Positions 22,758 to 34,064 of a stretch of 64,000 nucleotides of DNA are shown in pieces. The notes beneath the pieces are model-generated. The model did no database searches. It worked only from the letters and a program-made list of their open reading frames with translations, and was not told the origin of the DNA. Position numbers and translations under genes: made by a program. The stretch is from Lamellibrachia satsuma. Taxonomy: Eukaryota > Annelida > Polychaeta > Sabellida > Siboglinidae. The stretch spans positions 31,200,758 to 31,264,757 of the forward strand of contig BSQZ01000001.1 of assembly GCA_033239005.1 (NCBI GenBank), read 5' to 3'. Every line of letters begins with the position of its first letter. The first letter of the stretch is position 1.

Positions 22758-23045
22758 CACAACTTGGGCATCCATGCAATTGGGAAAATCACCAAAAGTT
22801 GACAGATTTGTTTCCCAACTACAAAGCAAACGGCTTTACAGCAGAGTTTGAACACCCTGTGTGAACCCTGAAGGTTGAAAGTCTGGATCTAGTGTGCTTT
22901 TAATGCAGAATGTTTGGATTTAATCTGTGTAAATCACACTGAATATAGTTTTATAATAGGCCATTTATGCATTTGAAATTGTTGTTCTAAAATGGAAGCT
23001 TGATGTTGATAAATATTATCTTACAGCATTTGAAATTCCTCTATG
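22758..23045. other. Non-coding spacer
   Basis: AT-rich unique sequence. Confidence 0.5.
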
Positions 23046-23340
23046 GGGCAGCCGTGGCCTAGTGGTTAAGGTGTTGGACTCTAAATTCAAGGATTGTGAG
23101 TTCAAGACCCACACTGGGCACGGTTCGTTTTCGAAGCTTAGGCAATTTCGTTTACCCTACTTTGCCTCAGTCTACTCAGCTGCAAATGAGTACAAACACT
23201 GTTTGGAAGGTACCTGCGATGGACTAATGTCCCGTCCAGGAGGGTCAGTATAACTGCACTCTAAGTTGCTTCGCACTATAGAAACCAGGTTTAAGCACTG
23301 GCCATATAAGCCTTCATGGCTTCCTAAGGCGTAATGCCTG
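23046..23340 (+). mobile_element. tRNA-derived SINE, type B tail
   Basis: This has the best-preserved tRNA-like head in the window: A box TGGCCTAGTGGTTAAGG and B box GAGTTCAAGACC. The shared central segment (GGCAATTTCGTTTACC to CTCAGCTGCAAATGAGTAC) follows. The tail differs from the other copies: ATGTCCCGTCCAGGAGGG, CACTCTAAGTTGCTTCGCAC, CAGGTTTAAGCACTGG. Not a functional tRNA, because the head runs directly into SINE body. Confidence 0.88.
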
Positions 23341-24277
23341 GGGGATGACTTTACCTACTGCCATTACTTGGCATTGATTTCATGCATTCACCCGACCACG
23401 TTTTTGTTGAAGTCAGCACGGTATTCATTAATATTGACAGTGTCAGTAGGCCGATATTTTGTCGTCTGTTTATCTAAATAAAATGACTTGATCAGAATTT
23501 GAAATGATCATTTCTCATAAATATGGAAATACTGCTGTGCGTTTTCATTTATAATTAATTCTTCCAGCTTTTATTATGGTCAAATTATCATGATGAAAAC
23601 AGTGGCTTGTCTTCGCAGTTAAAACCGCAGTAATGATAAACATCAATATTTGTTTCAATGATAAGTACACTGCTGGGTCTTAATTTCTATGCTATTTAAA
23701 TAAAGATAAATAATAGATGACCTACATTAAGTCAGTGTTATTACTTTTAAGTGGGCCTGCATTTCACAGAAATAAGTTGATATAATTTCTAAATTTATAT
23801 TCGTGCAAATCACGTCTTAACTGCAATTGTTTTGTACAACAGATTCAAGGTCTGTCCTTACCTGCTGCACGTAATTTACAGACTTAGAAATGTTATAACG
23901 ACTGTAAACTGACAGTAGGACAACAAACTCTTGTAAAATTTATTACGATCATAAATAGTAAACATCAACTCGCCTCACAGTTGAAAGTTCATATGTTATA
24001 AACCTTGCATCAACCCAGACTTATGTCATTGTTCTACGCCCTGAATAGGTAGGTGGTCACTATCACCCCACCCCCTCCACCACCACTGCTCGCAGTATTG
24101 GCCTAGCTGTGAGCAGTCAGAACACTATTTCTGTGTAGCATGTTTACTGATGCACCTTGGATATGAAGCATTGATTCTGTCGCACATGTCATTATCCAGT
24201 ATGTTGATCTTCCAACGGCTTTCTTGGTACTGTTGTTAAACATGTGTCTAATATCTGCCAATCAAATGTGACCTTTT
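23341..24277. other. AT-rich non-coding, nothing recognised
   Basis: Unique sequence with no supported gene. Confidence 0.5.
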
Positions 24278-25118
24278 GTAGGGCACAGTAGTGTAGATGT
24301 TAGGATGGCAGACTCTCAATCAAGATGACCAGGTTTTGAATACTCTTGTTGTCAGTTTGAAGCTTGGGTAATTTGGTTCACTCCACATTGCTTCAGTTCA
24401 CTCAGCTGTATGAGCAAGTACCTGGCCACAGACAGAGGTCGATTGGTGAACGAATAGTATTTGTGCAGTAATTGCAGTGTGGCTGAATGTTTCCCAGAGA
24501 AGTCAAATGGAAATTGATGGAATGAACAGGTCTGCCAGGGGGTGGAGTGTAAGGTCTACCAGGGGTGAACTGTAAGGGCTGCCACGGGGTGGAGTGTAAG
24601 GTCTGCCAGGGGGTGGAGTGTAAGGACTGCCATAGGGTGGAATGTAAGGTTTGCCAGGGGGTGGAGTGTAAGGTCTGTCAGGGGGTGGGGTGTAAGGTCT
24701 GCTTTTGGTGAAGTGTAAGGTCTGCCAGTGGGTGAGGTGTAAGGTCTGTCAGGGGGTGGAGTGTAAGTCTGCCAGGGGGTGGAGTGTAAGGTCTGTCAGG
24801 GGGTGGGGTGTAAGGTCTGCTGGTGGTGAAGTGTAAGGTCTGCCAGTGGGTGGAGTGTAAGGACTGCCATAGGGTGGAGTGTAAGGTTTGTCAGGGGGTG
24901 GAGTGTAAGGTCTGTCAGGGGGTGGGGTGTAAGGTCTGCTTTTGGTGAAGTGTAAGGTCTGCAAGTGGGTGAGGTGTAAGGTCTGCCAGGGGGTGGGGTG
25001 TAAGGTCTGCCAGGGGGTGGGGTGTAAGGTCTGCCAGGGGGTGGAGTGTAAGGTCTGCCAGGGGGTATAGTCCAATGTGCATTGAGCAGTTCTAAAGACT
25101 GGATACTGCGCTATATAA
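24278..25118 (+). mobile_element. tRNA-derived SINE with a minisatellite expanded in its body
   Basis: The head and central segment (24278-24528) and the last 50 bases (GAGCAGTTCTAAAGACTGG, ATACTGCGCTATATAA) are those of a type A SINE. Between them, the segment that is single-copy in other SINEs (GGTCTGCCAGGGG(T)GAAGTGTAA in pieces) is repeated about 22 times. The SINE is therefore about 840 bp long instead of about 300. Confidence 0.88.
24529..25067 (+). repeat. 24-bp minisatellite born inside a SINE, about 22 copies
   Basis: The unit begins GGTCTGCCAGGGGGTGG and ends AGTGTAA. A higher-order pattern is visible: a GGGGTGTAAGGTCTGCT variant followed by a GTGAAG variant and a CAGTGGGTG variant recurs near 24675, 24795 and 24912, about five units apart. 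The 24-bp period keeps one minus-strand frame open. Confidence 0.96.
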
Positions 25119-25329
25119 CATCATTTACCTTCTTTGGCACATGTTTGAGATGAATTCAAGCACTTGATAATCTTTTATGTAGATACCAGAGGGCAACACA
25201 AAAGTTAGCATACAAAGCTACAAGCCCCATACAGTCACTGAGTGATATGGGCTTCTTAGGTCCAAATGTATTAACAACATTCATGGTTGTATGTTGACTG
25301 TACTATATTCACCATGCAAGAGAGCCTAG

Positions 25330-25478
25330 ATCTCTTTAATCATCTACTTCGGGTCTAATTTTTGTTCCAAGAGTTGAACCAAACATTGGAACTACGGCTT
25401 TCTCAGTTGCCGCACTGACTGTTTGGAACTCACCCTTTGTAGTGTTAGGTCAGCAGGAAATAAAATAATAATAATAAA
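25330..25478 (+). pseudogene. Decayed C-terminal fragment of a non-LTR retrotransposon RT
   Basis: The frame across 25375-25440 reads AFSVAALTVWNSPF, close to the C-terminal motif (AFSVAAP..WNSLP) of many CR1/L2/Jockey-type ORF2 proteins, preceded by a VPR-like segment. It is followed by an (ATA)n-like tail at 25457-25478. Too short to assign a clade. No host-gene alternative is evident. Confidence 0.5.
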
Positions 25479-26265
25479 ACTCTGCCATCATCTGAAGATA
25501 TCTTTTTAACCATGCCTTCCCTCCCTGTCCTCCAGCCAGATCTGTTGACATCTTTAACATTGTATATCAATTTCATGATTGCTAGCCCTTTTGTTTTTAT
25601 GTACCCCCCCGGGTTTCCAAGGATTTCAGCACAATGAGTTTTTTTGTTGTTGTTAATTTAATAACCGTCCTTGATTTTATCAACACTGGTGTTTCCCAAA
25701 CTACAGCTCCCCAAAATAAACATATTTGATCTCCAGGCCCCCCAACTCAATTTTATTTATGAAGCATGCGTGCACGAACACAAACACTCACACAAGCTTA
25801 GGCATACATCTGCCATCATACCCTCAGTCGCTGGCCTCCTACCCCATAACCCCTGTGTGTCCACAGTCTCAAGAGAGGAGTGTGGACTAAGGCAGGCGTC
25901 ACTGCCACGCTGTGTTTACATATGTAACACAGTTCTGATTACATATGTCCTGTTGACACGACCCCTACTTGACCCATATAATGTGTGCGTGTTGTGTAGT
26001 ATTGTTCGCTGTTATGTAAATTTATTGCGTGTTTTCTATGTTGGCTTTATCTTGTTCTCCAGGGCTTTCTTTATCTGTGAATCATGTACATGATCAGAGC
26101 TGGTATTTCTGTGTGTGGTGACGCGTGGTACGGTCAATTTAAACTCGGTTAGCTTGTGAGGGTTGTCACGTATGAAGTGATCACCATAACACTTGTAATA
26201 ACTGTAGAATCCTTGTCCAGTATTTACTAGGAGAAATTCTTTTTCAATAGTCTTCTGTGCTTCAC
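25479..26265. other. Non-coding, nothing recognised
   Basis: A 140-codon non-repetitive frame at 25671-26093 (+) has no domain or motif that I recognise, and its length is within chance. Confidence 0.45.
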
Positions 26266-26513
26266 GATCCACTTGATCCCAGATCCATCTCTGATCCATA
26301 ATCTACCTGTTCCCAGATCCAGCCATGATCCCTTTGTTCCCAGATCCACCCATGATCTATGATCCCCTTGTTCTCGGATCCATCCATGATCCATGTTCCC
26401 ATATCCACCTCTGATCCATGATCCCTGTTCGCAGACCCACCCATGATCTCACATTCCCAGATCTACCCATGATCCATGCTCTACCTGGTGCCACACCCAC
26501 CTGTGATTCATGC
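26266..26513. repeat. 26-30-bp degenerate minisatellite
   Basis: Units contain CCATGATCC and TTCCCAGATCCACC with frequent indels, about 9 copies. Directly followed by an interspersed fragment that contains CCAGATCCATGAT, so it may share ancestry with that element. Confidence 0.85.
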
Positions 26514-26532
26514 AGCATCCTTCACCTATGAA

Positions 26533-26640
26533 TAATAACATATTGTACTTTATACGCCAGATCCATGATTGTTCATGGCGCTTCACAGCATATTATAAAA
26601 GGTTAATAGCATGGTCTAGAATTGTTAAATAAACAAATAA
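26533..26640 (+). mobile_element. (ATA)n-headed interspersed element fragment
   Basis: AATAATAACA is followed by ATACGCCAGATCCATG, TTCATGGCGCTTCACAG and an A-rich block. It resembles the insertion at 12411-12659. Confidence 0.55.
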
Positions 26641-27439
26641 ATATATTAAAATACTACTGCTAATTGTTTTATTTTAAAATAAATATAGTATAATATAATA
26701 ATGATAAAACAATAATTAATAAATAATTATACATAAATAATAATAAATAATGTTTAATACATTTAATAATATATTAAGTAGGCTGGGTTTTTTTTACTGT
26801 TAACTAATGTGAATAAGATTATGGAAAATATTCATTATTAAAATCAAGACTCGACACATGCTGTCCTTGCCCCCTACTGCCCTAGCCTTCCATTCGAGCC
26901 AGTCCTTCAGCTCTAACCTAAATATAAATAACTCTTGTTATGATTATTGTGTGCTGGTAGATCCTTGGTGCTCATGAACTGTGTAAATGCTAACTACCAA
27001 TAACATTTAATCCCTAATCAGTAAATGTGGCAGAGGAAATGAATACCATAAGGACCACACAAACGGACTGGATTCCCCGCTATTTTTATATGTCCGCTGA
27101 TTGTTTTCACAGAGACAGTTGATATCGAGACATAAGATGGAATTTCAGAAATGTGATTTATTAACACATAATAGGATGTTGGATCAGGAAATAACACTCC
27201 TAGTGATAAATATCCTGTGTGTGTGTTGCAATACGGACAGCAGACGTCATTGTAAATGTCGTGACAATAGGTGGTATTGTCATACATGCATGTAACACAT
27301 TCCGAGACCGTGACCTGATGTATGTTGACAGTGTTGGCACCAGCTTGTGACAGGGTTGGTGACCAGACACTCCTGTGTCTTCAGTTGTCATCTTACATCT
27401 GTTGTCACGAAGAGAGTATTTTATAAATGTCATTTATTT
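26641..27439. other. AT-rich then unique non-coding sequence
   Basis: 26640-26770 is almost pure AT with AATAAT-type repeats. The rest is unique, without a supported gene. Confidence 0.5.
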
Positions 27440-27910
27440 TCCCCACACCATTGGGCACTGTCGCACTACAAAATGGCAAACATCATTGCATCAGTACCGC
27501 CCAGTATGGAGTGACCGCAACCCTGAACCAGCGTAACACCTCACTTCACGACAGCCTTCCTGGACCAAAGCAGCGTCCCTCCTTGAAACCATCATCACAG
27601 AGAAAGAGAGGTGGAGACGAGAGCGGGGATTAACAGACACCAGAAACAATAATCTTGTCCTGGCTGCTATAACCGAACCTCCTTGGTTTGACTTCCCTCA
27701 ATGCCAGTGGACAGCCATCAACCGCATCAGAACTCTGCATGACCGATGCAGACATCTGATGCATAAATGGCACATCAAGATGCGAATGTGGCCAACCAGC
27801 AACCATTGACCACATCGTCAACCACATGTTTGCCTTCAGCGGAGGCATCTATGCGGTCCACTCAGCTTCACCTGAAGCCATCAAGTGGATTAGTACCCTC
27901 AAAAAACAAC
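27440..27910 (+). pseudogene. Decayed 3' part of a second non-LTR retrotransposon ORF2
   Basis: Readable pieces in changing frames include FPQCQWTAINRIRT, CRHLMHKW, CECGQPATIDHIVNH and SGGIYAVHSASPEAIKW. This order (W..LNR.RT, LHKW, C.CG....T..HIV, then GG...H....EA..W) is the C-terminal region of a group of invertebrate non-LTR elements distinct from the one at 859. There is at least one frameshift near 27780, and the second Cys of the usual HIV..C motif is lost. It runs straight into the 23-bp array. Confidence 0.7.
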
Positions 27911-27918
27911 TGTGGAAC

Positions 27919-28335
27919 TCTGTATCCCTGCAAGAGAAGAATCTGTATCCCTGCAAGAGAAGAATCTGTATCCCTGCAAGAGAAGAATCTGTATCCCTGC
28001 AAGAGAAGAATCTGTATCCCTACAAGAGAAGAATCTGTATCCACGCAAGAGAAGAATCTGTATCCACGCAAGAGAAGAATCTGTATCCATGCAAGAGAAG
28101 AATCTGTATCCACGCAAGAGAAGAATCTGTATCCACGCAAGAGAAGAATCTGTATCCATGCAAGAGAAGAATCTGTATCCCTGCAAGAGAAGAATCTGTA
28201 TCCCTGCAAGAGAAGAATCTGTATCCATGCAAGAGAAGAATCTGTATCCCTGCAAGAGAAGAATCTGTATCCCTGCAAGAGAAGAATCTGTATCCCTGCA
28301 AGAGAAGAATCTGTATCCCTGCAAGAGAAGAATCT
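27919..28335. repeat. 23-bp minisatellite, 18 copies, open in most frames
   Basis: The unit is TCCCTGCAAGAGAAGAATCT plus three bases, with TCCACG and TCCATG variants concentrated in the middle (28030-28160). The left end overlaps the end of the decayed RT ORF. Lack of stops gives overlapping reading frames of 111 to 208 codons on both strands, none treated as a gene. Confidence 0.97.
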
Positions 28336-29460
28336 TGTATGTGGAGCTGGAGCATTGGTTTTCATTTGGAAGATCTGTATTGAAGTTCAGTAGACTGCCC
28401 CTGCACACTTGGATGATTGACTAATTGTCTTATATTGATTTCAATACCCGAACTGCCAAGCAAAAACATTCTGCATTTGTATTGTATTCCCTTTTTTGAT
28501 ACTCAAGTATTTGTATATTTATAATCATTTGGACAGTGTAGCCAAGCCTTTTCATTTTGGTTAGTTGTTTATTTATATTTAAATTACCTGTTTATTTATG
28601 TTTAATTTATTCCTTTGATGGCGTAATCAAGGACACAAATTAAGTTTTTTCATTCCGCAGATGTCCTGAAAATGAGGTCATCAGCGCGATAGTGTCATGA
28701 ACACTAGTCTTGTGCATGCTAGGTTAGTATAGCAGGTTACACGACTAATACACGTATATCCCCTGCATTGGATCTGTTACTTGCCTGGGGCCAAGGAAGC
28801 TCCTGTCATGTTAGTGTCAAAACAAGACATACCCAAGACCCATTTGCTAGATATAAGGCAGTTAACTTTTTCTCAGTTTTATTATAGCTGGTTAGATTTA
28901 AACTCGCAATTTTCTGGTTAAGTGGCCAGTGTTGCTTGTCTCTTGCATTGCGACCTTTATAACATTGTAGACAGCAGAAATGACGTGAACCTTATTTATT
29001 TAACTTATTTAACATATTGTAACTTATTTTAACACTGTTAGTGCCTTTTATCGTGTTTATACTGGGATATGTCACATGGTGAATGTATAATTTATTTTAT
29101 TTATATAAATTATTTCAAGAAGCACACATTAAATAACTGAGCATTAATTTTGTACTGCTACGTAAATGAGTGGTTTATTAGTAATGTCTTTTAATGACCA
29201 TCGAGCAGAGTGTATCAGGGTAAAACCATGTATAAAGGGTATAGCAGCTGCTAATCAAACATTGTTCATTTTTGCAAGAAACATTTTGGGGAAAGATGTT
29301 TTTATCGCCGCAAATTATGTTTTATGTGCTACAGCGTAGTTTTGTGAAGCAACGAAAAAAGTTCGATAAAGAAAGAAATCCGTATATATTGCAGAAGACT
29401 CACATATATATTAACTTTTTAAGTGACATTTCCTGTAAAGTGGATCAACTTGGTGACTAG
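28336..29460. other. AT-rich non-coding, nothing recognised
   Basis: Unique sequence with short AT-rich repetition (AACTTATTT) near 28990-29035. No gene is supported. Confidence 0.5.
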
Positions 29461-29745
29461 CGGTGATAAACTAATGAGGTTAGACCATCGGACTCTCAGT
29501 CAAGAGAATCAGGGTTCAAAGCCTCTTCCATTTCTAAACTTGAGCAGTTTCACCACTCCACACTACCTCAGTTTACTCAGCTGATAAGTGAGTGCCAAAT
29601 TATCTTCATGCAGCAATTGCAGCATGGCTGAATACTTCCCAGAGAATTCAAGCTGGTGCTACCACCAGGGGGTGAACTGTAAAGCGCTTTGAGCAGTCCC
29701 AAGGACTGGATATCACTCTATATAAGAACGTGCCTTTTTTAGACC
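29461..29745 (+). mobile_element. tRNA-derived SINE, type A tail
   Basis: A diverged tRNA-like head with B-box CAGGGTTCAAAGCC is followed by the central segment (CTACCTCAGTTTACTCAGCTG) and a tail with GGGGGTGAACTGTAAAGCGC, GAGCAGTCCCAAGGACTGG and CTATATAAGAA, then a T run. Confidence 0.88.
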
Positions 29746-30115
29746 ACAATCTGGACCAAGTGACCAGTGATGACATTGACCCACTGACTATAGACACAGA
29801 AGAAGCACTGGACTACCTTTGGTCCAGACACTTGCACATAAAACAACACATTGTAAATCACCATTAGGAAACCATCAGCCCATAAATGACACTGTCTCTG
29901 CAGGGGCCTGATGCTCCATGGCCAGCAATACTCTCAGATTCCTCATACTTCAGACAGATATTCCCTTTGGACATTTCAATGCTCTATTCCCAGTGTGTGG
30001 AATACTTGCAAGAGAGCATTTGTGAGCAAGCTGTAAGTTCATCTGGGTACAGGTTACCCCAGTAGACCAGTTAGAAATGTTTATCCCTCCAAATTTCCAC
30101 TTGTCATACCAAATT
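29746..30115. other. Non-coding, nothing recognised
   Basis: Unique sequence. Confidence 0.5.
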
Positions 30116-30430
30116 GTATTAATATAGTAATAATAATGATTACACTTCCATAGCACCTGAACCCTCAGGAACCCCAGCTGAGATGTGAAACAAACCAGCA
30201 TCAGGCAGCATGAGTTCATCAACAGGGGCACGCAAAGTCAGCATCAGAATGAGGGACAGCCGAGGATTTAGGGCTGAAATGCAATTTTTAAAAGTCGAGT
30301 TTTTGGCGGAAGGTAGATTTAGCTATGGTTTCAGATGATTTTAAGATTACAGGAAGCTATTTCCAGACTTGGGGCTCAGCTACAGGGAAAGTTATTTGTT
30401 AAAAGTTAAACTGGTGAGAAGTATCTGAGA
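30116..30430 (+). mobile_element. Probable (ATA)n-headed interspersed element
   Basis: AATAATAATGATTACACTTC is followed later by a TTCCAGACTTGGGGCTCAGC block, a pattern I associate with a widespread non-coding interspersed family in invertebrates. Similarity to 12411-12659 is limited to the head. Confidence 0.4.
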
Positions 30431-30862
30431 TGAAAGTTAATGAGATAGTGTTACTGGTGACTCACCCACCTACCACTGTGTTGAAGGGGAGCTACCATTA
30501 TATTTACTTAGACCCATCACTTCAAAGACATTGGGCAACGACTGAAGACAAGTGCAGCAGCAACTAGTTGTGCAGAAAATGACTAAAAAAAATTCGTAGC
30601 AAAGTTACGACTTGATCTTGAGAATAAAAACATAACCTTTCACACTTTGATATCATATATTATATAATTCATTCAGACGTTCTGATGTTGTTGGTGCAGT
30701 TCATACATTTATTATGTTGAATATCAACAATTTTATTTTTTATTCTTTCTTCAATCTGTTAAGATCTGACCAAATTCATAACATTTCAACATTTTTATAC
30801 CAACAAATCAATGCTCCCCATCAAATGACGTCCAAAACAACTACATCATGTCTTCACGTGCA
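30431..30862. other. Non-coding, nothing recognised
   Basis: AT-rich unique sequence. Confidence 0.5.
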
Positions 30863-30953
30863 AGGGATCCTTCAGTCACTGACCCAAGGGATCCTTCAGT
30901 CACTGACCCAAGGGATCCTTCAGTCACTGACCCAAGGGATCCTTCAGTCACTA
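30863..30953. repeat. 24-bp repeat, nearly 4 copies
   Basis: The unit is AAGGGATCCTTCAGTCACTG plus ACCC, practically without variation. Confidence 0.94.
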
Positions 30954-31612
30954 ACATGTGCATATGTTGCAAGCCATCCACTAGAAATTCTAATCCGGGC
31001 ACAGCATCAATGTCGTATTCCTTAAATATGGCCAAAACTAGTTTTCTAGGCAGCAAAGATTTGCTAAAAGGGGGTACCATATCAAAATCATTGGCATTTC
31101 ATTTGTATTACATGTAAAACAATGATTAACATATACGTTATTGGTCTGTCACCATGGAACCTGTGGAACTGTAATATGCTGCTCAAGTAGAGAGACATGA
31201 ATATATTATGACATTAGTCTAACCCGCCAGAGACTGACTCAGTAGGTTAATCCATCTTACAATCCTCGCTTATTGATGACAATCGGTGTGTGCGAGAGAT
31301 CCACCAGAGGGCAGCAGAGTCTGGTATGCAGTCGTGGCATGGGTTGACTTCTGATTGGTTCATTTCATTGAAGCTGCGGGATATTGGTAACGAACTGCAG
31401 TTACGCTGAACTGTCGACATAGGTGTTCGTCAATATAATGGCAAAATAAACTATTCATTTGGGACTAGATATGGGACTTGATTAACGATATTGCATCATT
31501 ATAAAATCTAATGCATGATGGTGACAGTCTGACATACAAACCAATTACAATATTATAAGCAAAACAAATTACTGATATCTTTTAGTACAGCTTGTTGTAC
31601 TTGTTTGCTACT
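30954..31612. other. Non-coding, nothing recognised
   Basis: Unique sequence with no supported gene. Confidence 0.5.
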
Positions 31613-31830
31613 TTGGTCACTATTATGTTTGCGTTCTATTACAACATCTCCATGTTGGATTTACAGTATTCGGTCACTATCATGTTTTACAACACCTCCA
31701 TGTTGGATTTACCATATTTGGTCACTATTATGATTGTTTTTTATATTACAACACATCCATGTTCGATTTAGCATATTTAATCACTATTACATTTTACAAC
31801 AGTGCGTTTACAACACTTCCACATTGCACT
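31613..31830. repeat. Degenerate 50-60-bp repeat, about 4 copies
   Basis: ACAACA.CTCCATGTTGGATTT and GGTCACTATTATG motifs recur near 31640, 31690, 31750 and 31810 with spacing of 49, 58 and 62. Confidence 0.8.
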
Positions 31831-33733
31831 ACAGTTATTTTTGTGTTTGACATTTCATCACTAATAGATCTAAATATAAAAGCGGCCATCTCCAATTGAT
31901 GGTCACACTAATGTGCTATGTAACTTTGACATACCTTGAGCCGGTCATTTATCAAGGCATGCCAGTAGCACCTAGTGCACCAATAATGATGCAGACATTT
32001 CTTGGTTCTGTGTGACAAACGCCAAGTGGATTTACGTCAGTGCTGGATGCCAGGAGGCGTCAATTGACTCCAAGGATTGGGCATCTTTGACAGGAAACTT
32101 GCCTGGAAAATGTTGTCTAAAATTAGCGTCTCTCTGACGTGCATGTGTGGCTTGGTTCTTGATGAGCATAATAGGGCTGAACCTTGGGCTGCCATATGTG
32201 GTTCGTGGTGATTGGTTTGTGGTCTTTTCTGCTTATCTGAGGGAGATCATCGGTTTTGGAAAATGACATTTATCATCTGTAATAGGCGTTAAATGCGTCC
32301 ATTTAAATGATAACAAATTGTTTTATTTTTTTTAAACCAACGTAGCATCATTTGGTGTAAACATCCATTTTTTTCTCAGACAATCAGATTAGTATTAATT
32401 GTCTTAATTGTTTGCTACATCTCTTCTGTATCCAAAGATATATGAGAGGAAAGCGTAAGGACCCAACTGTTGTGTGCTTACAGAGATAATTTAGCCCGTC
32501 AGTATGTCATCAACAAGATTGTGTATGTTCACTCTGATCATAGATGAAAAATCAGAAACATTTTTATTTGTCCCAAAGACGTCACGACAATGTAATGCAG
32601 TGAGAAATCATATTAACAGCCAATAAAATATAGAACAATAATTGAAACAGACTGTTTTCAACGCATTGTACAGTGTAAAATAAAATGGCAAGTTCATGTA
32701 AGGGACAGGAGACACCTGCTAAGACGAAATTTGGTCGCTGCCACAGGAGGCACCCAGGTTTTATTTTCGGTTACTTAAAAAAATTGGATTCATTTACCAA
32801 ACTCTCTGTAGTAATATGTTTGCATCATTACTCCAGGGTATAAATTATCATTTAATTTAATAATTTTATAAAAGTTAACTTTCAAGCGAAAAATTCAAGC
32901 CTGAAACCCACATTGGGGTGTGGGTCTTATTTTTCAGCATTATTGGAGACATTTGAGTGTTGTGTGTAGTATGCCATGTCGAATAAAAATGTCATCTCAG
33001 TGCAAATTTGTGATGTGCAGATACAGATTAAATTCACCCTAAGAATGCATAACAAGGGTGATAGACAGTTTGCTTAGGTGTCTACTCAGTGAGCAAAGTC
33101 TTTGCCCCCCCCCCCCGTATGCAACAGATAGTTAAATTTTTTTATTACATAAAAGCGGAACATTTCATCCAAAAAGCAGAACCAAGGGGAAAATGCGGTA
33201 TTTCCCGCTCGAAGTGGTAATGTTGACACCTGTGTGGTTGACACGCGTGGCTTGTTTCAGTCATCAATAAAGGCAGTTTTCTTGGCGTACTGTCACAGAT
33301 AGAGTGGCGTGTCTATGTCACATAAGATGGGCTCATGTCACTGATGGCCTGCTGATCATCAACTGATCATTTCCCAAGCATCCAAGGACATCTGCCACTG
33401 ATTGTTCTATGCTGATCCTCTTGAGAAAAACTGTACATTACTTCAAAGCTGCTGGTCACCCTATTATCACTCACTGTCAGTGCGTATTTCCCTAGGGACA
33501 TGAAGTGTAGTTTTAATGAAGCATGCAATGTCTGCCTCTGTGCACCATGGGATATGGCCAGGCTTCGGCCCTTTTTAGAGATTTACAGATTACGAATATG
33601 GTCTGCGATGGTGACGCATGGACGTGTAATAAATGTGTGAATCACATGTCGCAAAGTATTGATCGGCCTTTTCCGAGTAGTTTCACCGGTTAGCAGTTGA
33701 AGAGTCTGAAGATGCCGTTTGTGGAATAACGAG
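31831..33733. other. Non-coding stretch
   Basis: No gene is supported. It includes the candidate regulatory segment at 32000-32310 and a run of about 13 C near 33103. The remainder is AT-rich unique sequence. Confidence 0.5.
32000..32310. promoter_or_regulatory. Candidate regulatory or conserved non-coding segment
   Basis: Complex single-copy non-coding sequence including TTTGACAGGAAACTTGCC, ATGACATTTATCATCTG and TCCATTTAAATGATAACAAA. Supported by composition only, so low confidence. Confidence 0.25.
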
Positions 33734-33835
33734 TGACGTCATTGTTCGTAGTAATAACATCATAGATGACGTCACGCTTTGATGTCATATATTATGCATA
33801 ATTCATATGTCATCGCTACCGCGTAGTTGACGTCA
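33734..33835. promoter_or_regulatory. Cluster of three full CRE palindromes
   Basis: TGACGTCA, the full CREB/ATF palindrome, occurs at 33734-33741, 33767-33774 and 33828-33835. A one-mismatch TGATGTCA lies at 33780-33787. Between them is the 12-bp palindrome ATTATGCATAAT (33791-33802), which resembles POU-type sites. The only other perfect TGACGTCA I found is near 38203. Function is inferred. Confidence 0.5.
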
Positions 33836-34010
33836 TCTGCTGTGTCATAGATAGGTTTATTTATAGTTCACTTGCCTAGTGAATTATTATTATTAGAAAG
33901 ACGGCAACGTTGGATGTTTTTAAGCCTCAAGCTTTTTGTGTCTGGACCAAAAATTATTCATTGTTGCACAAGATTTTTATTTTGTGCATAATATTATGTT
34001 ACCCTGCATG

Positions 34011-34064
34011 TATATGAACATTAGTGGTGTATATGAACATTAGTGGTGAATATGAACATTAGCG
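34011..34064. repeat. 19-bp repeat, 3 copies
   Basis: The unit is TATATGAACATTAGTGGTG. The third copy is partial. Confidence 0.9.

Noticed and set aside
23046..23120. tRNA gene
   Set aside because: A and B boxes are present, but the sequence continues directly into SINE body shared with other copies, and the stems were not convincing. It is a tRNA-derived SINE head.
25671..26093. 140-codon non-repetitive ORF as a host gene
   Set aside because: No recognisable domain, no codon-level or splice evidence, and the length is compatible with chance in 64 kb of this composition.
27767..28424. Overlapping 111-208-codon frames on both strands
   Set aside because: A 23-bp unit without stops in most frames. 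Only the upstream RT remnant has real protein similarity.
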